From Kitasatospora terrestris (lineage in GTDB: Bacteria > Actinomycetota > Actinomycetes > Streptomycetales > Streptomycetaceae), in contig NZ_BAABIS010000001.1 of the NCBI RefSeq assembly GCF_039542905.1, forward strand, positions 4,712,001 through 4,776,000: a DNA stretch of 64,000 nt, written 5' to 3'. A program made the position numbers and the translations under genes. Below are positions 17,248-25,857 of the stretch, piece after piece; the stretch's first letter is position 1; the number at the start of each line of letters is the position of its first letter. The notes under the pieces are model-generated. The model saw only the letters and a program-made list of their open reading frames with translations, was not told the DNA's origin and searched no databases.

Positions 17248-20200
17248 ATGACCGACCGTAACGCCAGGAGCCCGCAGACCTACGGCCGCCGCCGCGACGC
17301 GGCGTCCGAGGACCGGCAGGGCCGCATCATCACCTTCTACTCCTACAAGGGCGGCACCGGGCGCACCATGGCGCTGGCCAACACCGCCTGGATCCTGGCC
17401 GCCAACGGCCACCGGGTGCTCGCCGTCGACTGGGACCTGGAGGCACCCGGCCTCGGCCAGTTCTTCCGGCCGTTCCTCAACCCGGACGTGGTCGCCGCCA
17501 CCACCGGCATCATGGACCTGTTCGCCGACTACCTGGAGGAGGCCCGCCGCCCGGTCGAGCGGGACCCGGACTGGTACGAGGACTTCACCCGGATCCACCG
17601 GCACGCCATCTCGCTGGCCTGGAACCAGTTCCCCGGCGCCGGACGGATCGACTTCGTCCCCGCCGGGCAGCAGAACCGCGACTACTCCGGCGGCTCCCGG
17701 GTCGACTGGGACGTGCTCTACGAACGCTACGACGGCCAGGACTTCATCCAGAGCCTGCGCGCCGACATGAAGCGCCGCTACGACTACGTCCTGATCGACA
17801 GCCGCACCGGCCTCACCGACACCGCCGACATCTGCACCGTCGAGATGCCCGACGACCTGGTGGTCTGCTTCACCCTCAGCGACCAGTCGATCGACGGCGC
17901 CTCGCGGATAGCGCGGGTGATCGAGGACCGCTACGGGGACCGCGAGATCCGGATCCTGCCCGTCCCGATGCGGATCGACGAGGGCGAGAAGGAGAAGGCC
18001 GACGCCGGCCGGGCGCTCGCCCGGATCAAGTTCTCCGGCCTGCCCGCCGGGCTCGGCGAACCCGAGCTCTCCCGGTACTGGACCGGCGTGGAGATCCCCT
18101 ACCGCCCGTTCTACGCCTACGAGGAGATCCTCGCCCCGTTCGGCGACCAGCCCGGCCTGCCCGGCTCGATGCTCGCCGCCTGCGAGCGCCTCACCCGCGA
18201 GATCACCCAGGGCCGGGTCGCCGGACTCCCGGTGATGCCCGAGGACCTGCGGCTGCGCTACCTCGACGGCTTCGTCCGCCGCCGCCCCACCGCGCCCGCC
18301 GACCTCTACCTCAGCTACGTCCCCGAGGACCGCGCCTGGGCCGACTGGATCACCGCGCTGCTCACCGACGCCGGCTTCCGGGTCGTCCCGCGCGACGTCT
18401 CGGCCGGCGCCAACCCGCGCTCCGCCACCGAACGCGGCATCGACTCCGCCTACCGCACCATCGCCCTGCTCTCCGCCGGCTACCTGCAGTCCCCGCAGGC
18501 CCAGGCGCTGTGGGACCGCACCGTGCTCGCCGACCCGGCCGGCGCCCGCCGCCAGCTGATCCCGGTCCGGGTCAGCGACGTGCGCCTCAACGCCCCGTAC
18601 AACAGCCGCAACCCGGTCGACCTGATGGGCCGCGACGAGGCGCAGGCCGCCCAGATCCTGCTGCGCGTCCTCGGCCGCACCGAGACCGAGCCGCCCGAGC
18701 GCACCCCGGGCGCGCCGCGCTTCCCCGGCACCAAGCCCACCTACTGGGAGGTGCCGCAGCGCAACCACTCCTTCACCGGCCGGATCAAGGTGCTGGACGA
18801 CCTGCGGGCCCAACTGGCCGGCGGCACCACCGCCGTCCTCCCGCCGCCGCAGACCCTCTACGGGCTCGGCGGCGTCGGCAAGACCCAGGTCGCGCTCGAG
18901 TACGCGCACCGCTACATGTCGCACTACGACCTGGTCTGGTGGATCGACGCCGAGCAGACCGAGAACGTCGTCGTCGACCTCGCCGAACTCGCCTCCCGAC
19001 TCGGCCTGCGGGTCGGCGACAGCGTCAACGAGGCCGCCCACGCCGCCCGCGACGCCCTCCGTCAGGGCATCCCCACGCCCAACTGGCTGCTGATCTTCGA
19101 CAACGCCGACGAACCCGCCGAGATCCGCCGCTACTTCCCCGACGGGCCCGGCCACATCCTGGTCACCTCCCGCAACCAGGGCTGGTCCGGCCAGGCCGGC
19201 GTGCTCAACGTCGACGTCTTCGACCGCGCCGAGTCCGTCGACCACCTCACCCGCCGGGTCCGCAACCTCACCCGGCAGGACGCCGACCGGGTCGCCGACG
19301 CCGTCGGCGACCTCCCGCTCGCCGTCGAGGTCGCCGCCGCCTGGCTGGAGACCACCCGCACCCCCGTCGAGGCGTACGTCAACCAGCTCAAGGCCGAGGC
19401 CACCAGGGTGCTCGCGGCCGGCGAGACCCCGGTCGACTACCCCACCCCGGTCGGGCTGACCTGGAACGTCTCCATCGCCCGGCTGCGCGAGCAGTCGCCC
19501 GCCGCCGTCCGGCTGCTGGAGCTGTGCGCGTTCTTCGCCCCCGAGCCGATCTCGCTGCGGCAGTTCTTCTTCTCCGAGCAGATGCGCCTCGCCCTCGTCC
19601 CCTACGACGCCGAGCTCACCGACACCTTCCTGCTCGGCAAGGTGCTGCGCTCGGTCAGCCGCTACGCGCTCGCCAAGACCGACGCCGCCAGCGACTCCTT
19701 CCAGGTGCACCGCCTCGTCCAGGCCGTCGTGCGCAGCGGGATGACCGAACCCGAACGCAACACCGCGATGCACCAGGTGCACAGCATCCTGGTCAGCGCC
19801 CGCCCCTCCCGCGGCGACACCGACGACCCGGCCAACTGGCCCACCCTGGAGAAGATCTGGCCGCACCTGACGCCCTCCCGGGCCCAGGACTGCGACGAGA
19901 AGGAGGTCCGCGAGCTGCTCATCGACCGCGTCCGCTACCTGTGGAAGCGCGTCGACCTCGACCAGGCCCTGCAGCTCGGCCGCCAACTCGACACCACCTG
20001 GACCACCCGCTCCGACGCCGAGGCCGACCCCGAGGAGCAGCGCACCTGGCGGCGGCAGATCCTCTCGCTGCGCCTGCAGATCGCCAACGTGCTGCGCTCC
20101 CAGGGCTCCTACACCGAGGCGCTGGCCCTCAACGAGTCCACCCTGGCGGCCCAGCGGGCCCTGCTCGGCGAGCACAACCCGTACACCCTGATGACCGCCA

Positions 20201-21252
20201 GCTCGCTCGCCGCCGACCTGCGCTACCTCAACCGCTTCCAGGAAGCGCTCGCGATGGACCTGGACACCTACGACCAGTTCATCGAGCTGTTCGGCGAGGA
20301 CGATCCGCGCACCCTCTCGGTCGCCAACAACCTGGCCATCGACCACCGGCTGGTCGGCAACAGCGTCGCCGCCCGCGACCTCGACCAGGACACCGCCGAG
20401 CGCCGTGCGGCCGTCCTCGGCCCGCTGCACCCGTACACCCTCTCCTCCAAGTCCTGCCTCGCCCGGGACCTGCGCGAGATGGGCGACTACAAGGGCTCGG
20501 TCGAACTGCTCCGGGAGGTGCTGGAGGCCTTCGCCGGGCTGGTCCAGGCCGACCTGCCCGAGGACCTGCGCAACTCCAAGTCGCTCGCCGTCTCGCTGCG
20601 CCGGGCCGGCGAGTACGCCGAGGCCCGCGAGCTCACCGAGCGCACCTACCAGCGGTACATGGACCGGTACGGCCCCGACCACGCCGACTCGCTCGCCTGC
20701 CGGCTCAACCTGGCCGCCGACCTCAGCGCCGCCGGCGACAAGGAGACCGCCCGCGACATCGCCGCCGACGCGTACGAGGGCCACCGCCGGCTGCTCGGCG
20801 AGGACCACCCCTTCACCTACGCCTGCGAGAACAACCTCGGCATCTACCTGCGGGGCAGCGCGGACGTCGCGGGCGCCATCCACCACGGCGAGCAGGCGGT
20901 CGCCGGGCTCTCCCGGGTGCTCGGGCCCGACCACCCGTTCACGCTCAACGCCACCATCAACCTCGCCAACGCCTACGGCGACAACCAGCAGCTCGCCGAC
21001 GCCGAGCGGATCGGCCGCGTCGCCCTGGACGGCCTGGCCGCCCGGTACGGCGCCGGGCACCCCGACGCACTGGTCTGCCAGGCCAACCTGGCGATCACCG
21101 TCCGGGCCGCCGGACGGCGGGCGGAGGCGGAGGCGCTGCGGATGAGAGCCCTCGCCGGGCTGGTCGAGCTGTTCGGCGAGGACCACCCCAGCGTGATGTC
21201 CAGCCGCGGCTGGCAGCGGATCAACCGCGACCTGGAGCCCCAGCCCCTGTAG
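17248..21252 (+). CDS. fxsT: FxsT: ParA-like/TIR/NB-ARC/TPR protein of the FxSxx system
   Basis: A 1334-residue cytosolic protein from ATG 17248 with GGGGGAGGG upstream. Domain order: (1) residues ~25-330, ParA/MinD-like ATPase with deviant P-loop KGGTGRT (34-40) and later DYVLIDSRTGLTDTAD; (2) residues ~352-480, TIR-like domain (LYLSYVPEDRAWADWI) lacking a Glu at the usual catalytic place; (3) residues ~539-700, NB-ARC/STAND ATPase with a full Walker A GLGGVGKT (539-546) and WLLIFDNADEP as Walker B; (4) residues ~880-1334, about ten tetratricopeptide repeats with recurring LLGEDHPxT-type motifs. This resembles an immune-type sensor switch. Last gene of the Fxs operon. Confidence 0.9.
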   Translation: MTDRNARSPQTYGRRRDAASEDRQGRIITFYSYKGGTGRTMALANTAWILAANGHRVLAVDWDLEAPGLGQFFRPFLNPDVVAATTGIMDLFADYLEEARRPVERDPDWYEDFTRIHRHAISLAWNQFPGAGRIDFVPAGQQNRDYSGGSRVDWDVLYERYDGQDFIQSLRADMKRRYDYVLIDSRTGLTDTADICTVEMPDDLVVCFTLSDQSIDGASRIARVIEDRYGDREIRILPVPMRIDEGEKEKADAGRALARIKFSGLPAGLGEPELSRYWTGVEIPYRPFYAYEEILAPFGDQPGLPGSMLAACERLTREITQGRVAGLPVMPEDLRLRYLDGFVRRRPTAPADLYLSYVPEDRAWADWITALLTDAGFRVVPRDVSAGANPRSATERGIDSAYRTIALLSAGYLQSPQAQALWDRTVLADPAGARRQLIPVRVSDVRLNAPYNSRNPVDLMGRDEAQAAQILLRVLGRTETEPPERTPGAPRFPGTKPTYWEVPQRNHSFTGRIKVLDDLRAQLAGGTTAVLPPPQTLYGLGGVGKTQVALEYAHRYMSHYDLVWWIDAEQTENVVVDLAELASRLGLRVGDSVNEAAHAARDALRQGIPTPNWLLIFDNADEPAEIRRYFPDGPGHILVTSRNQGWSGQAGVLNVDVFDRAESVDHLTRRVRNLTRQDADRVADAVGDLPLAVEVAAAWLETTRTPVEAYVNQLKAEATRVLAAGETPVDYPTPVGLTWNVSIARLREQSPAAVRLLELCAFFAPEPISLRQFFFSEQMRLALVPYDAELTDTFLLGKVLRSVSRYALAKTDAASDSFQVHRLVQAVVRSGMTEPERNTAMHQVHSILVSARPSRGDTDDPANWPTLEKIWPHLTPSRAQDCDEKEVRELLIDRVRYLWKRVDLDQALQLGRQLDTTWTTRSDAEADPEEQRTWRRQILSLRLQIANVLRSQGSYTEALALNESTLAAQRALLGEHNPYTLMTASSLAADLRYLNRFQEALAMDLDTYDQFIELFGEDDPRTLSVANNLAIDHRLVGNSVAARDLDQDTAERRAAVLGPLHPYTLSSKSCLARDLREMGDYKGSVELLREVLEAFAGLVQADLPEDLRNSKSLAVSLRRAGEYAEARELTERTYQRYMDRYGPDHADSLACRLNLAADLSAAGDKETARDIAADAYEGHRRLLGEDHPFTYACENNLGIYLRGSADVAGAIHHGEQAVAGLSRVLGPDHPFTLNATINLANAYGDNQQLADAERIGRVALDGLAARYGAGHPDALVCQANLAITVRAAGRRAEAEALRMRALAGLVELFGEDHPSVMSSRGWQRINRDLEPQPL

Positions 21253-21282
21253 GGCGCCCCCGGCGTGGCTTACGGTGGGCGG

Positions 21283-22230
21283 ATGCGTTCACCAGTCTTC
21301 GTCGCTCGGCGACTCGCTCCCGGTGTGGTCGATCGGCTCGGCGGCCTCGCCGACGTGCACGACAGCGAGGCGCCGCTGCCGCGCGCCGAACTGCTGGCGG
21401 CCGTCCGCGGCCGGGTCGCGGTGGTCACCACGCTGGACGAGCGGGTGGACGAGGAGTTCCTGGACGCGGCCGGGCCGGGCCTGAGGATCGTCGCCAACCA
21501 CGCGGTGGGCACCCACAACATCGACCGGGCGGCGTGCGCCGCCCGCGGGGTGCTGGTCTCCAACACCCCCGGGGTGCTGACCGGCGCCACCGCCGACATG
21601 GCGTGGGCGCTGCTGCTGGCGGCGGCCCGCCGGCTGGGCGAGGGCGAGCGGCTGCTGCGCTCGGGCGCGCCCTGGGCGTGGGCGCCGACCTTCATGCTGG
21701 GCGTGGAGCTGGCCGGCACGCCGCTGGGCGTGCTCGGCATGGGCCGGATCGGCCGGGCGGTGGCCCGCCGGGCGGCCGGTTTCGACATGCCGGTGAGCTA
21801 CCACAACCGGACCCGCCTGCCGGCGGAGGACGAGCAGGGCGCCGGGTGGCTCCCGCTCGACGAGCTCCTGGCCGCCTCCCGCGTTCTGGTGGTCACCTGC
21901 CCGCTGACCGACACCACCCGGCACCTGCTGGACGCCGAGCGGATCGCCCGGCTCCCGCGCGGAGCGATCGTGGTGTCGATGACGGCCGGGGTGGTGGACG
22001 AGGCGGCGCTGGCCGCCGCGCTGGACAGCGGTCACCTGTTCGCCGCCGCGGTGGACAACTTCGAGCACGAACCCGCCGTCGGGCCCGCCCTGCTGGCCCA
22101 GGAGCGCGCCGTCCTCGCCCCGCACCTCGGCAGCGCCACCGTGGCCGCCCGGCGCGCCATGGGCGACCTCGCGGTGGACAACGTGCTCGCCGTCCTCGAC
22201 GGAGGCCCGCCGCCCACCCGGGTGGAGTGA
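21283..22230 (+). CDS. D-isomer-specific 2-hydroxyacid dehydrogenase-like protein
   Basis: A 315-residue protein from ATG 21283. The NAD(P)-binding domain is clear: GVLGMGRIGRAVARR (152-157 is GMGRIG). The catalytic Glu263 (EHEP) and His281 (APHLGSAT) are present. The catalytic Arg of the usual N-x-A/S-R-G motif is absent: the segment reads VSMTAGVVDE, with Thr234 at the Arg position and Val231 at the Asn position. It may be inactive as a dehydrogenase or use a different substrate. It starts 30 nt after fxsT on the same strand and could be co-transcribed. Confidence 0.82.
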   Translation: MRSPVFVARRLAPGVVDRLGGLADVHDSEAPLPRAELLAAVRGRVAVVTTLDERVDEEFLDAAGPGLRIVANHAVGTHNIDRAACAARGVLVSNTPGVLTGATADMAWALLLAAARRLGEGERLLRSGAPWAWAPTFMLGVELAGTPLGVLGMGRIGRAVARRAAGFDMPVSYHNRTRLPAEDEQGAGWLPLDELLAASRVLVVTCPLTDTTRHLLDAERIARLPRGAIVVSMTAGVVDEAALAAALDSGHLFAAAVDNFEHEPAVGPALLAQERAVLAPHLGSATVAARRAMGDLAVDNVLAVLDGGPPPTRVE

Positions 22231-22237
22231 CGGCCGG

Positions 22238-23110
22238 TCAGCCGTCGGCCGCCCAGCCGATCGCCCGGGCCATCTCCCGGAACGCGCCGAAGTGCGCCGC
22301 CCCCGGCTCCAGGTAGAGCTCGGCGCCGGGGATGCGGTCGGCCAGCCACCGGGAGTGCGCGACCGGCGAGAACTGGTCGTCCGCGCCGTGCCACAACCGG
22401 ACCGGCCGGCGGATCGACTCCACCTCGAAGCCCCAGTCGGCGAGGAAGGCCAGCACGTCGTCGATCCAGCCGGCCGCGCCGTAGCGGAACGCCTGCCGGT
22501 AGGTGGAGACCAGCATCCGGCGCAGGCCCGCGTCGGAGACCACCGAGCGGTCGGTGGGCGGGAGCTCCGGCACCAGGTCGCGGATCAGCCGCGCCGGGTC
22601 GCGGCGGATCACGTTCGACCGGACCTGGAACGCCCCGGCGATCTGCGGCTGGCCCAGCTCGGCCTGCCGGTAGGCGTGCACGTTGGACGGCGTCATGCCC
22701 TCGTACCAGTCCAGGCCCTCCGCGTGCCGGGGCGCGAGGCTCACCAGCACCGCCAGCCGGGTCACCCGCTCCGGCAGCAGCGCCGCGCACGCCAGCGCGT
22801 GCGGCCCGCCGCCGGAGCGGCCGAGCACCGCGAACCGGCCCAGCCCCAGCGCGTCCGCGATCACCTCCACGTCCTCGGCCGCCGCCGCCACCGTCCGGCC
22901 CGCCAGCCGCGCGGAGTCGCCGTACCCCGGCCGGTCGAAGGAGACCAGCCGGACCCGCATCCGGGACAGCACGCTGCTGCGCGGCGCCGGCCCGCCGCGG
23001 CTGCCCGGCGTCCCGTGCAGCAGGAACACCGGACGGCCGCCCGGATCCCCGGCGGTCTCCACCGCCAGGACCCGCCCGCCGGGCGCCTCCACCAGCCGCG
23101 TCGTCACCAC
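22238..23110 (-). CDS. Alpha/beta hydrolase
   Basis: A 290-residue alpha/beta-hydrolase-fold protein starting at GTG (23110). The nucleophile elbow is GRSGGG (Ser in VLGRSGGGPHALA), the oxyanion region is VFLLHGTPGSR, the acid residue is in WHGADDQFSP and the catalytic His is in GAAHFGAF. It has a cap insertion between strands 6 and 7. The substrate is not predictable. It converges on the dehydrogenase with 7 nt between stops and lies 19 nt downstream of the DUF4231 gene, so those two probably form an operon. Confidence 0.85.
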   Translation of the reverse strand: MVTTRLVEAPGGRVLAVETAGDPGGRPVFLLHGTPGSRGGPAPRSSVLSRMRVRLVSFDRPGYGDSARLAGRTVAAAAEDVEVIADALGLGRFAVLGRSGGGPHALACAALLPERVTRLAVLVSLAPRHAEGLDWYEGMTPSNVHAYRQAELGQPQIAGAFQVRSNVIRRDPARLIRDLVPELPPTDRSVVSDAGLRRMLVSTYRQAFRYGAAGWIDDVLAFLADWGFEVESIRRPVRLWHGADDQFSPVAHSRWLADRIPGAELYLEPGAAHFGAFREMARAIGWAADG

Positions 23111-23129
23111 GCGAACCCCCCGTCGGTCA

Positions 23130-24086
23130 TCAGGTGATGTCCAGGCTGCGCACCTCGCGGCGGGCCTGCCAGGTGGTGTGCTCCCGCGAGATGGCGTCCT
23201 CCGCGTCCCGGGCCAGCCGCGCCCAGCTCTCCTCGGCGTCCGCCGACTCCAGGTCCAGCGTGGCCAGCTGGACCTCCACCTTGGCCAGCTCCGCGGCCGC
23301 CAGGGCGTACGCGGCGGCCTGCGGCCGGTACTGGCGCAGCTGCGCCCAGGCCGCCACCGAGGCGGCCACCGCGGAGACCGCGCCCAGCGCGTCGAAGGTG
23401 AACCAGCCGACCGCCCGCGCCACCGCGAGCCCCAGGCCCACCAGCGGCAGCACGATCGCCAGCCGCCCGGCCCGGCGGGAGGCGTTGCGGCAGTACTGCG
23501 CCTTGCCCTGGTACCAGTCCCGCTGGGTGCGGACCCGCTCCCGGACGTACACCTCGCGGCGCACCGAGAGCGGCTGGCCGCGCAGCTGCTCCATCCGCTC
23601 GGTGATCTGCGGGTGGCGGGTCGGGGCGCGCCAGCCGTTCAGCTCGACGGCCATCCCGGACATCCCCGGGATCACCTGCTCGGTGTCGAACTCGCCCAGG
23701 ATGCCGTTGAGCTGGATGTCGTACAGCCGCTCGGCGTCCGGCAGCCGGCGGGGCGGCGGCAGGTAGGAGTCGGCGCGCACCGCGTACTTCCACACCAGGG
23801 TCTTCACCGACTCGGCGACCGCCCGGCCGTCGTACCACAGCCGCTGCGGGTTCTGCCGGGCCATCAGGGCGGCCGTCGTCAACGCGCCCAGGTACGCGGC
23901 GGCGGCCGCCCAGGCCCAGCCGGCGCCGTCCGCCGAGCCGGTCGCGGCGGCCGCGACCAGCAGCAGCAGCTCCCAGCGGGAGAGCGTGACGGCGCGGCCC
24001 TGGCCCTGGACGGAGGCGCCGTCCGCCGCCCAGAACAGCCGGGGCAGCAGGTCCTGCTCCCGGACGAACCCGATCGACCCAGCCAC
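23130..24086 (-). CDS. DUF4231 / SLATT-type membrane protein
   Basis: A protein of about 318 residues. Two hydrophobic pairs are visible: LLLLVAAAATGS...WAWAAAAAYLGAL near the N-terminus and LAIVLPLVGLGLAVARAVGWF...AVSAVAASVAAW near residue 220. Each is followed by a helical cytosolic segment, as in SLATT/DUF4231 proteins. The C-terminal helix (AYALAAAELAKVEVQLATLDL) is coiled-coil-like. SLATT domains have been predicted to be pore-forming effectors in nucleotide-sensing conflict systems; here the partner is unknown. GTG 24086 is preferred because of the GGGGGGT upstream; GTG 24110 is the alternative. Confidence 0.7.
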   Translation of the reverse strand: MAGSIGFVREQDLLPRLFWAADGASVQGQGRAVTLSRWELLLLVAAAATGSADGAGWAWAAAAAYLGALTTAALMARQNPQRLWYDGRAVAESVKTLVWKYAVRADSYLPPPRRLPDAERLYDIQLNGILGEFDTEQVIPGMSGMAVELNGWRAPTRHPQITERMEQLRGQPLSVRREVYVRERVRTQRDWYQGKAQYCRNASRRAGRLAIVLPLVGLGLAVARAVGWFTFDALGAVSAVAASVAAWAQLRQYRPQAAAYALAAAELAKVEVQLATLDLESADAEESWARLARDAEDAISREHTTWQARREVRSLDIT

Positions 24087-24144
24087 CCCGACCCCCCGTC
24101 GCCACCGCACCGGTCGGACAAGTACTACCCGCGTGACGGAGGAA

Positions 24145-24894
24145 TTACCAGGCGTAGAAGATGCGGTCGGCGTTGTCGGCCATCGCCTTGGCGTTCCACG
24201 CGGTGCCGCCGTCGACGTTGCCGCTGCGGAACAGCGGCGGGGTGACGCCCCGGTCGGCGAGCCGGCCGATCGCCGAGGCCACCACGGCCTGCATCAGCGC
24301 GCTGGTGACGATGGTGGAGACCGAGCCGAAGGGGGCGCCGGCCGCCGGGTGGTCGAGCTCCCCGTCACCGACCGCGATCTTGCTGTCCAGCACCAGGTCG
24401 CAGTTGTCCTTCAGGTACGTCCCGGACGGGTGCTGGGAGGACACCTCCTCGGGGTACGCGAGCGAGGTGACGCCGATGACCGTCATGCCCCGCTCGCGGG
24501 CGTGCCGGGCCAGCTCGACCGGCATCACCTGGCGGCCGGAGAGCGAGATCAGGAAGAGCAGGTCGCCCGGGCCGGCCGGGGTGAGGTCCAGGGTGGCGGT
24601 GGCGAGCCCGGAGACCCGTTCCAGGGCGCTGCCGAGCGGCGCCGGCATCACGTTGACGCCGGTCATCCCCGGGACGTTCAGCAGGTTGATCACCACCAGG
24701 CCGCCGGCCCGGTAGACCACGTCCTGTGCGGGCAGCGAGGAGTGCCCGGCGCCGAAGGTGAAGATCCGGCGACCGTTCTGCACCGCCTCGGCGAGCAGCT
24801 CGGCGGCGGCGTCGATCCCGGCCGCCTCCTCGCTGCGGACCCGCTCCAGGTGCGCGATGGCGGCGTCGAGGTACTGCCCGACCAGGTCGGTCAT
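24145..24894 (-). CDS. SIS domain protein (UPF0309 type)
   Basis: A 249-residue sugar isomerase (SIS) domain protein starting at ATG 24894, preceded by GGAG. Characteristic stretches: RRIFTFGAGHSS near residue 40 (phosphosugar-binding loop), LLFLISLSGRQVMPVELA (a second Ser-rich loop) and MTVIGVTSLAY. Members bind phosphosugars, either as isomerases or regulators; no catalytic assignment can be made. As in other streptomycetes it lies divergent from the dmdR1 iron regulator. Confidence 0.85.
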   Translation of the reverse strand: MTDLVGQYLDAAIAHLERVRSEEAAGIDAAAELLAEAVQNGRRIFTFGAGHSSLPAQDVVYRAGGLVVINLLNVPGMTGVNVMPAPLGSALERVSGLATATLDLTPAGPGDLLFLISLSGRQVMPVELARHARERGMTVIGVTSLAYPEEVSSQHPSGTYLKDNCDLVLDSKIAVGDGELDHPAAGAPFGSVSTIVTSALMQAVVASAIGRLADRGVTPPLFRSGNVDGGTAWNAKAMADNADRIFYAW

Positions 24895-25106
24895 CAGGGG
24901 CTCCGTCCAGTCCGTCCAGAGTGTGGGCGGCCGGGTGGTCCAGACCGCGCAATGGAGAAAGATACGGCTCGCACCGTGATGCGCGGGACGGCTCGCTGTC
25001 AACCGCTACGAAAAGGTCCGGGCATAGGGGCCGGGCGGACTCGGTTGTCAGTGCGGTACGTCAGAATTGGCGGTGAGGACACCGAAGAATGGGAGCGCAG
25101 GGGCCG

Positions 25107-25796
25107 ATGTCTGGGCTGATCGACACGACTGAGATGTACCTCCGCACCATTCTGGAGCTGGAGGAAGAGGGCATCACTCCGATGCGCGCCCGGATCGCCG
25201 AGCGACTGGAGCAGAGCGGCCCCACGGTGAGCCAGACCGTCGGCCGGATGGAGCGCGACGGCCTCCTCCAGGTCGCCGAGGACCGGCACCTGGAGCTGAC
25301 CGGCGAGGGCCGCAAGCTGGCCGTCCGGGTCATGCGCAAGCACCGGATCGCCGAGTGCCTGCTGGTCGACGTGATCGGCCTGGAGTGGGAGCAGGTCCAC
25401 GAGGAGGCCTGCCGCTGGGAGCACGTGATGAGCGAGACGGTGGAGCGCAAGGTGCTCGCCATGCTCGGCCACCCGACCCAGTCCCCGTACGGCAACCCGA
25501 TCCCGGGGCTGGACGAGCTCGGCGACGCCAAGGCCGAGGGCGAGGGCTTCGACGCCGGCCTGGTCACGCTGGACGCGGTGGCCGCGGCCGGGGCGGCCGA
25601 CGTGGTGGTCCGCCGGATCGGCGAGCCGATCCAGACCGACGGCGAGCTGATGCGCACGCTGCGCCGGGCCGGGGTCCGCCCCGGGGCGACCGTGCAGGTG
25701 TCCGCGGGCGTCGGCGGGGTGCTGGTCGGCACCGGTGAGAGCGCCGCCGAGCTGCACAAGGACATCGCCGTGCACGTCTTCGTCGCCCAGCCGTAG
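25107..25796 (+). CDS. dmdR1: DtxR/IdeR family iron-dependent repressor
   Basis: A 229-residue metalloregulator from ATG 25107 (MSGLIDTTEMYLRTILELEEEG). The N-terminal winged helix (ARIAERLEQSGPTVSQTVGRMERDGL) is followed by a metal-binding dimerisation domain with M10, H79-type His in VMRKHRIAECLL, and EEACRWEHVMSE carrying the Cys/Glu/His ligands of metal sites 1 and 2. A C-terminal SH3-like domain follows. It is nearly identical in pattern to S. coelicolor DmdR1, which represses siderophore genes under iron sufficiency. A 17-bp terminator follows. Confidence 0.92.
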   Translation: MSGLIDTTEMYLRTILELEEEGITPMRARIAERLEQSGPTVSQTVGRMERDGLLQVAEDRHLELTGEGRKLAVRVMRKHRIAECLLVDVIGLEWEQVHEEACRWEHVMSETVERKVLAMLGHPTQSPYGNPIPGLDELGDAKAEGEGFDAGLVTLDAVAAAGAADVVVRRIGEPIQTDGELMRTLRRAGVRPGATVQVSAGVGGVLVGTGESAAELHKDIAVHVFVAQP

Positions 25797-25819
25797 CGCC
25801 CGCACGACGCGCAGGCAGA

Positions 25820-25857
25820 CCCGAGGCCCGGTGCGTCCCCACGCACCGGGCCTCGGG
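25820..25857 (+). terminator. Strong stem-loop terminator after dmdR1
   Basis: Perfect 17-bp stem, 25820-25836 with 25841-25857, and a 4-nt C loop, 23 nt past the dmdR1 stop. Confidence 0.88.

Noticed and set aside
16993..21186. A 1397-residue minus-strand frame antisense to fxsT
   Set aside because: Val/Gly/Glu repeats mirror the codons of fxsT's repeats; no recognisable domain and no start signal.
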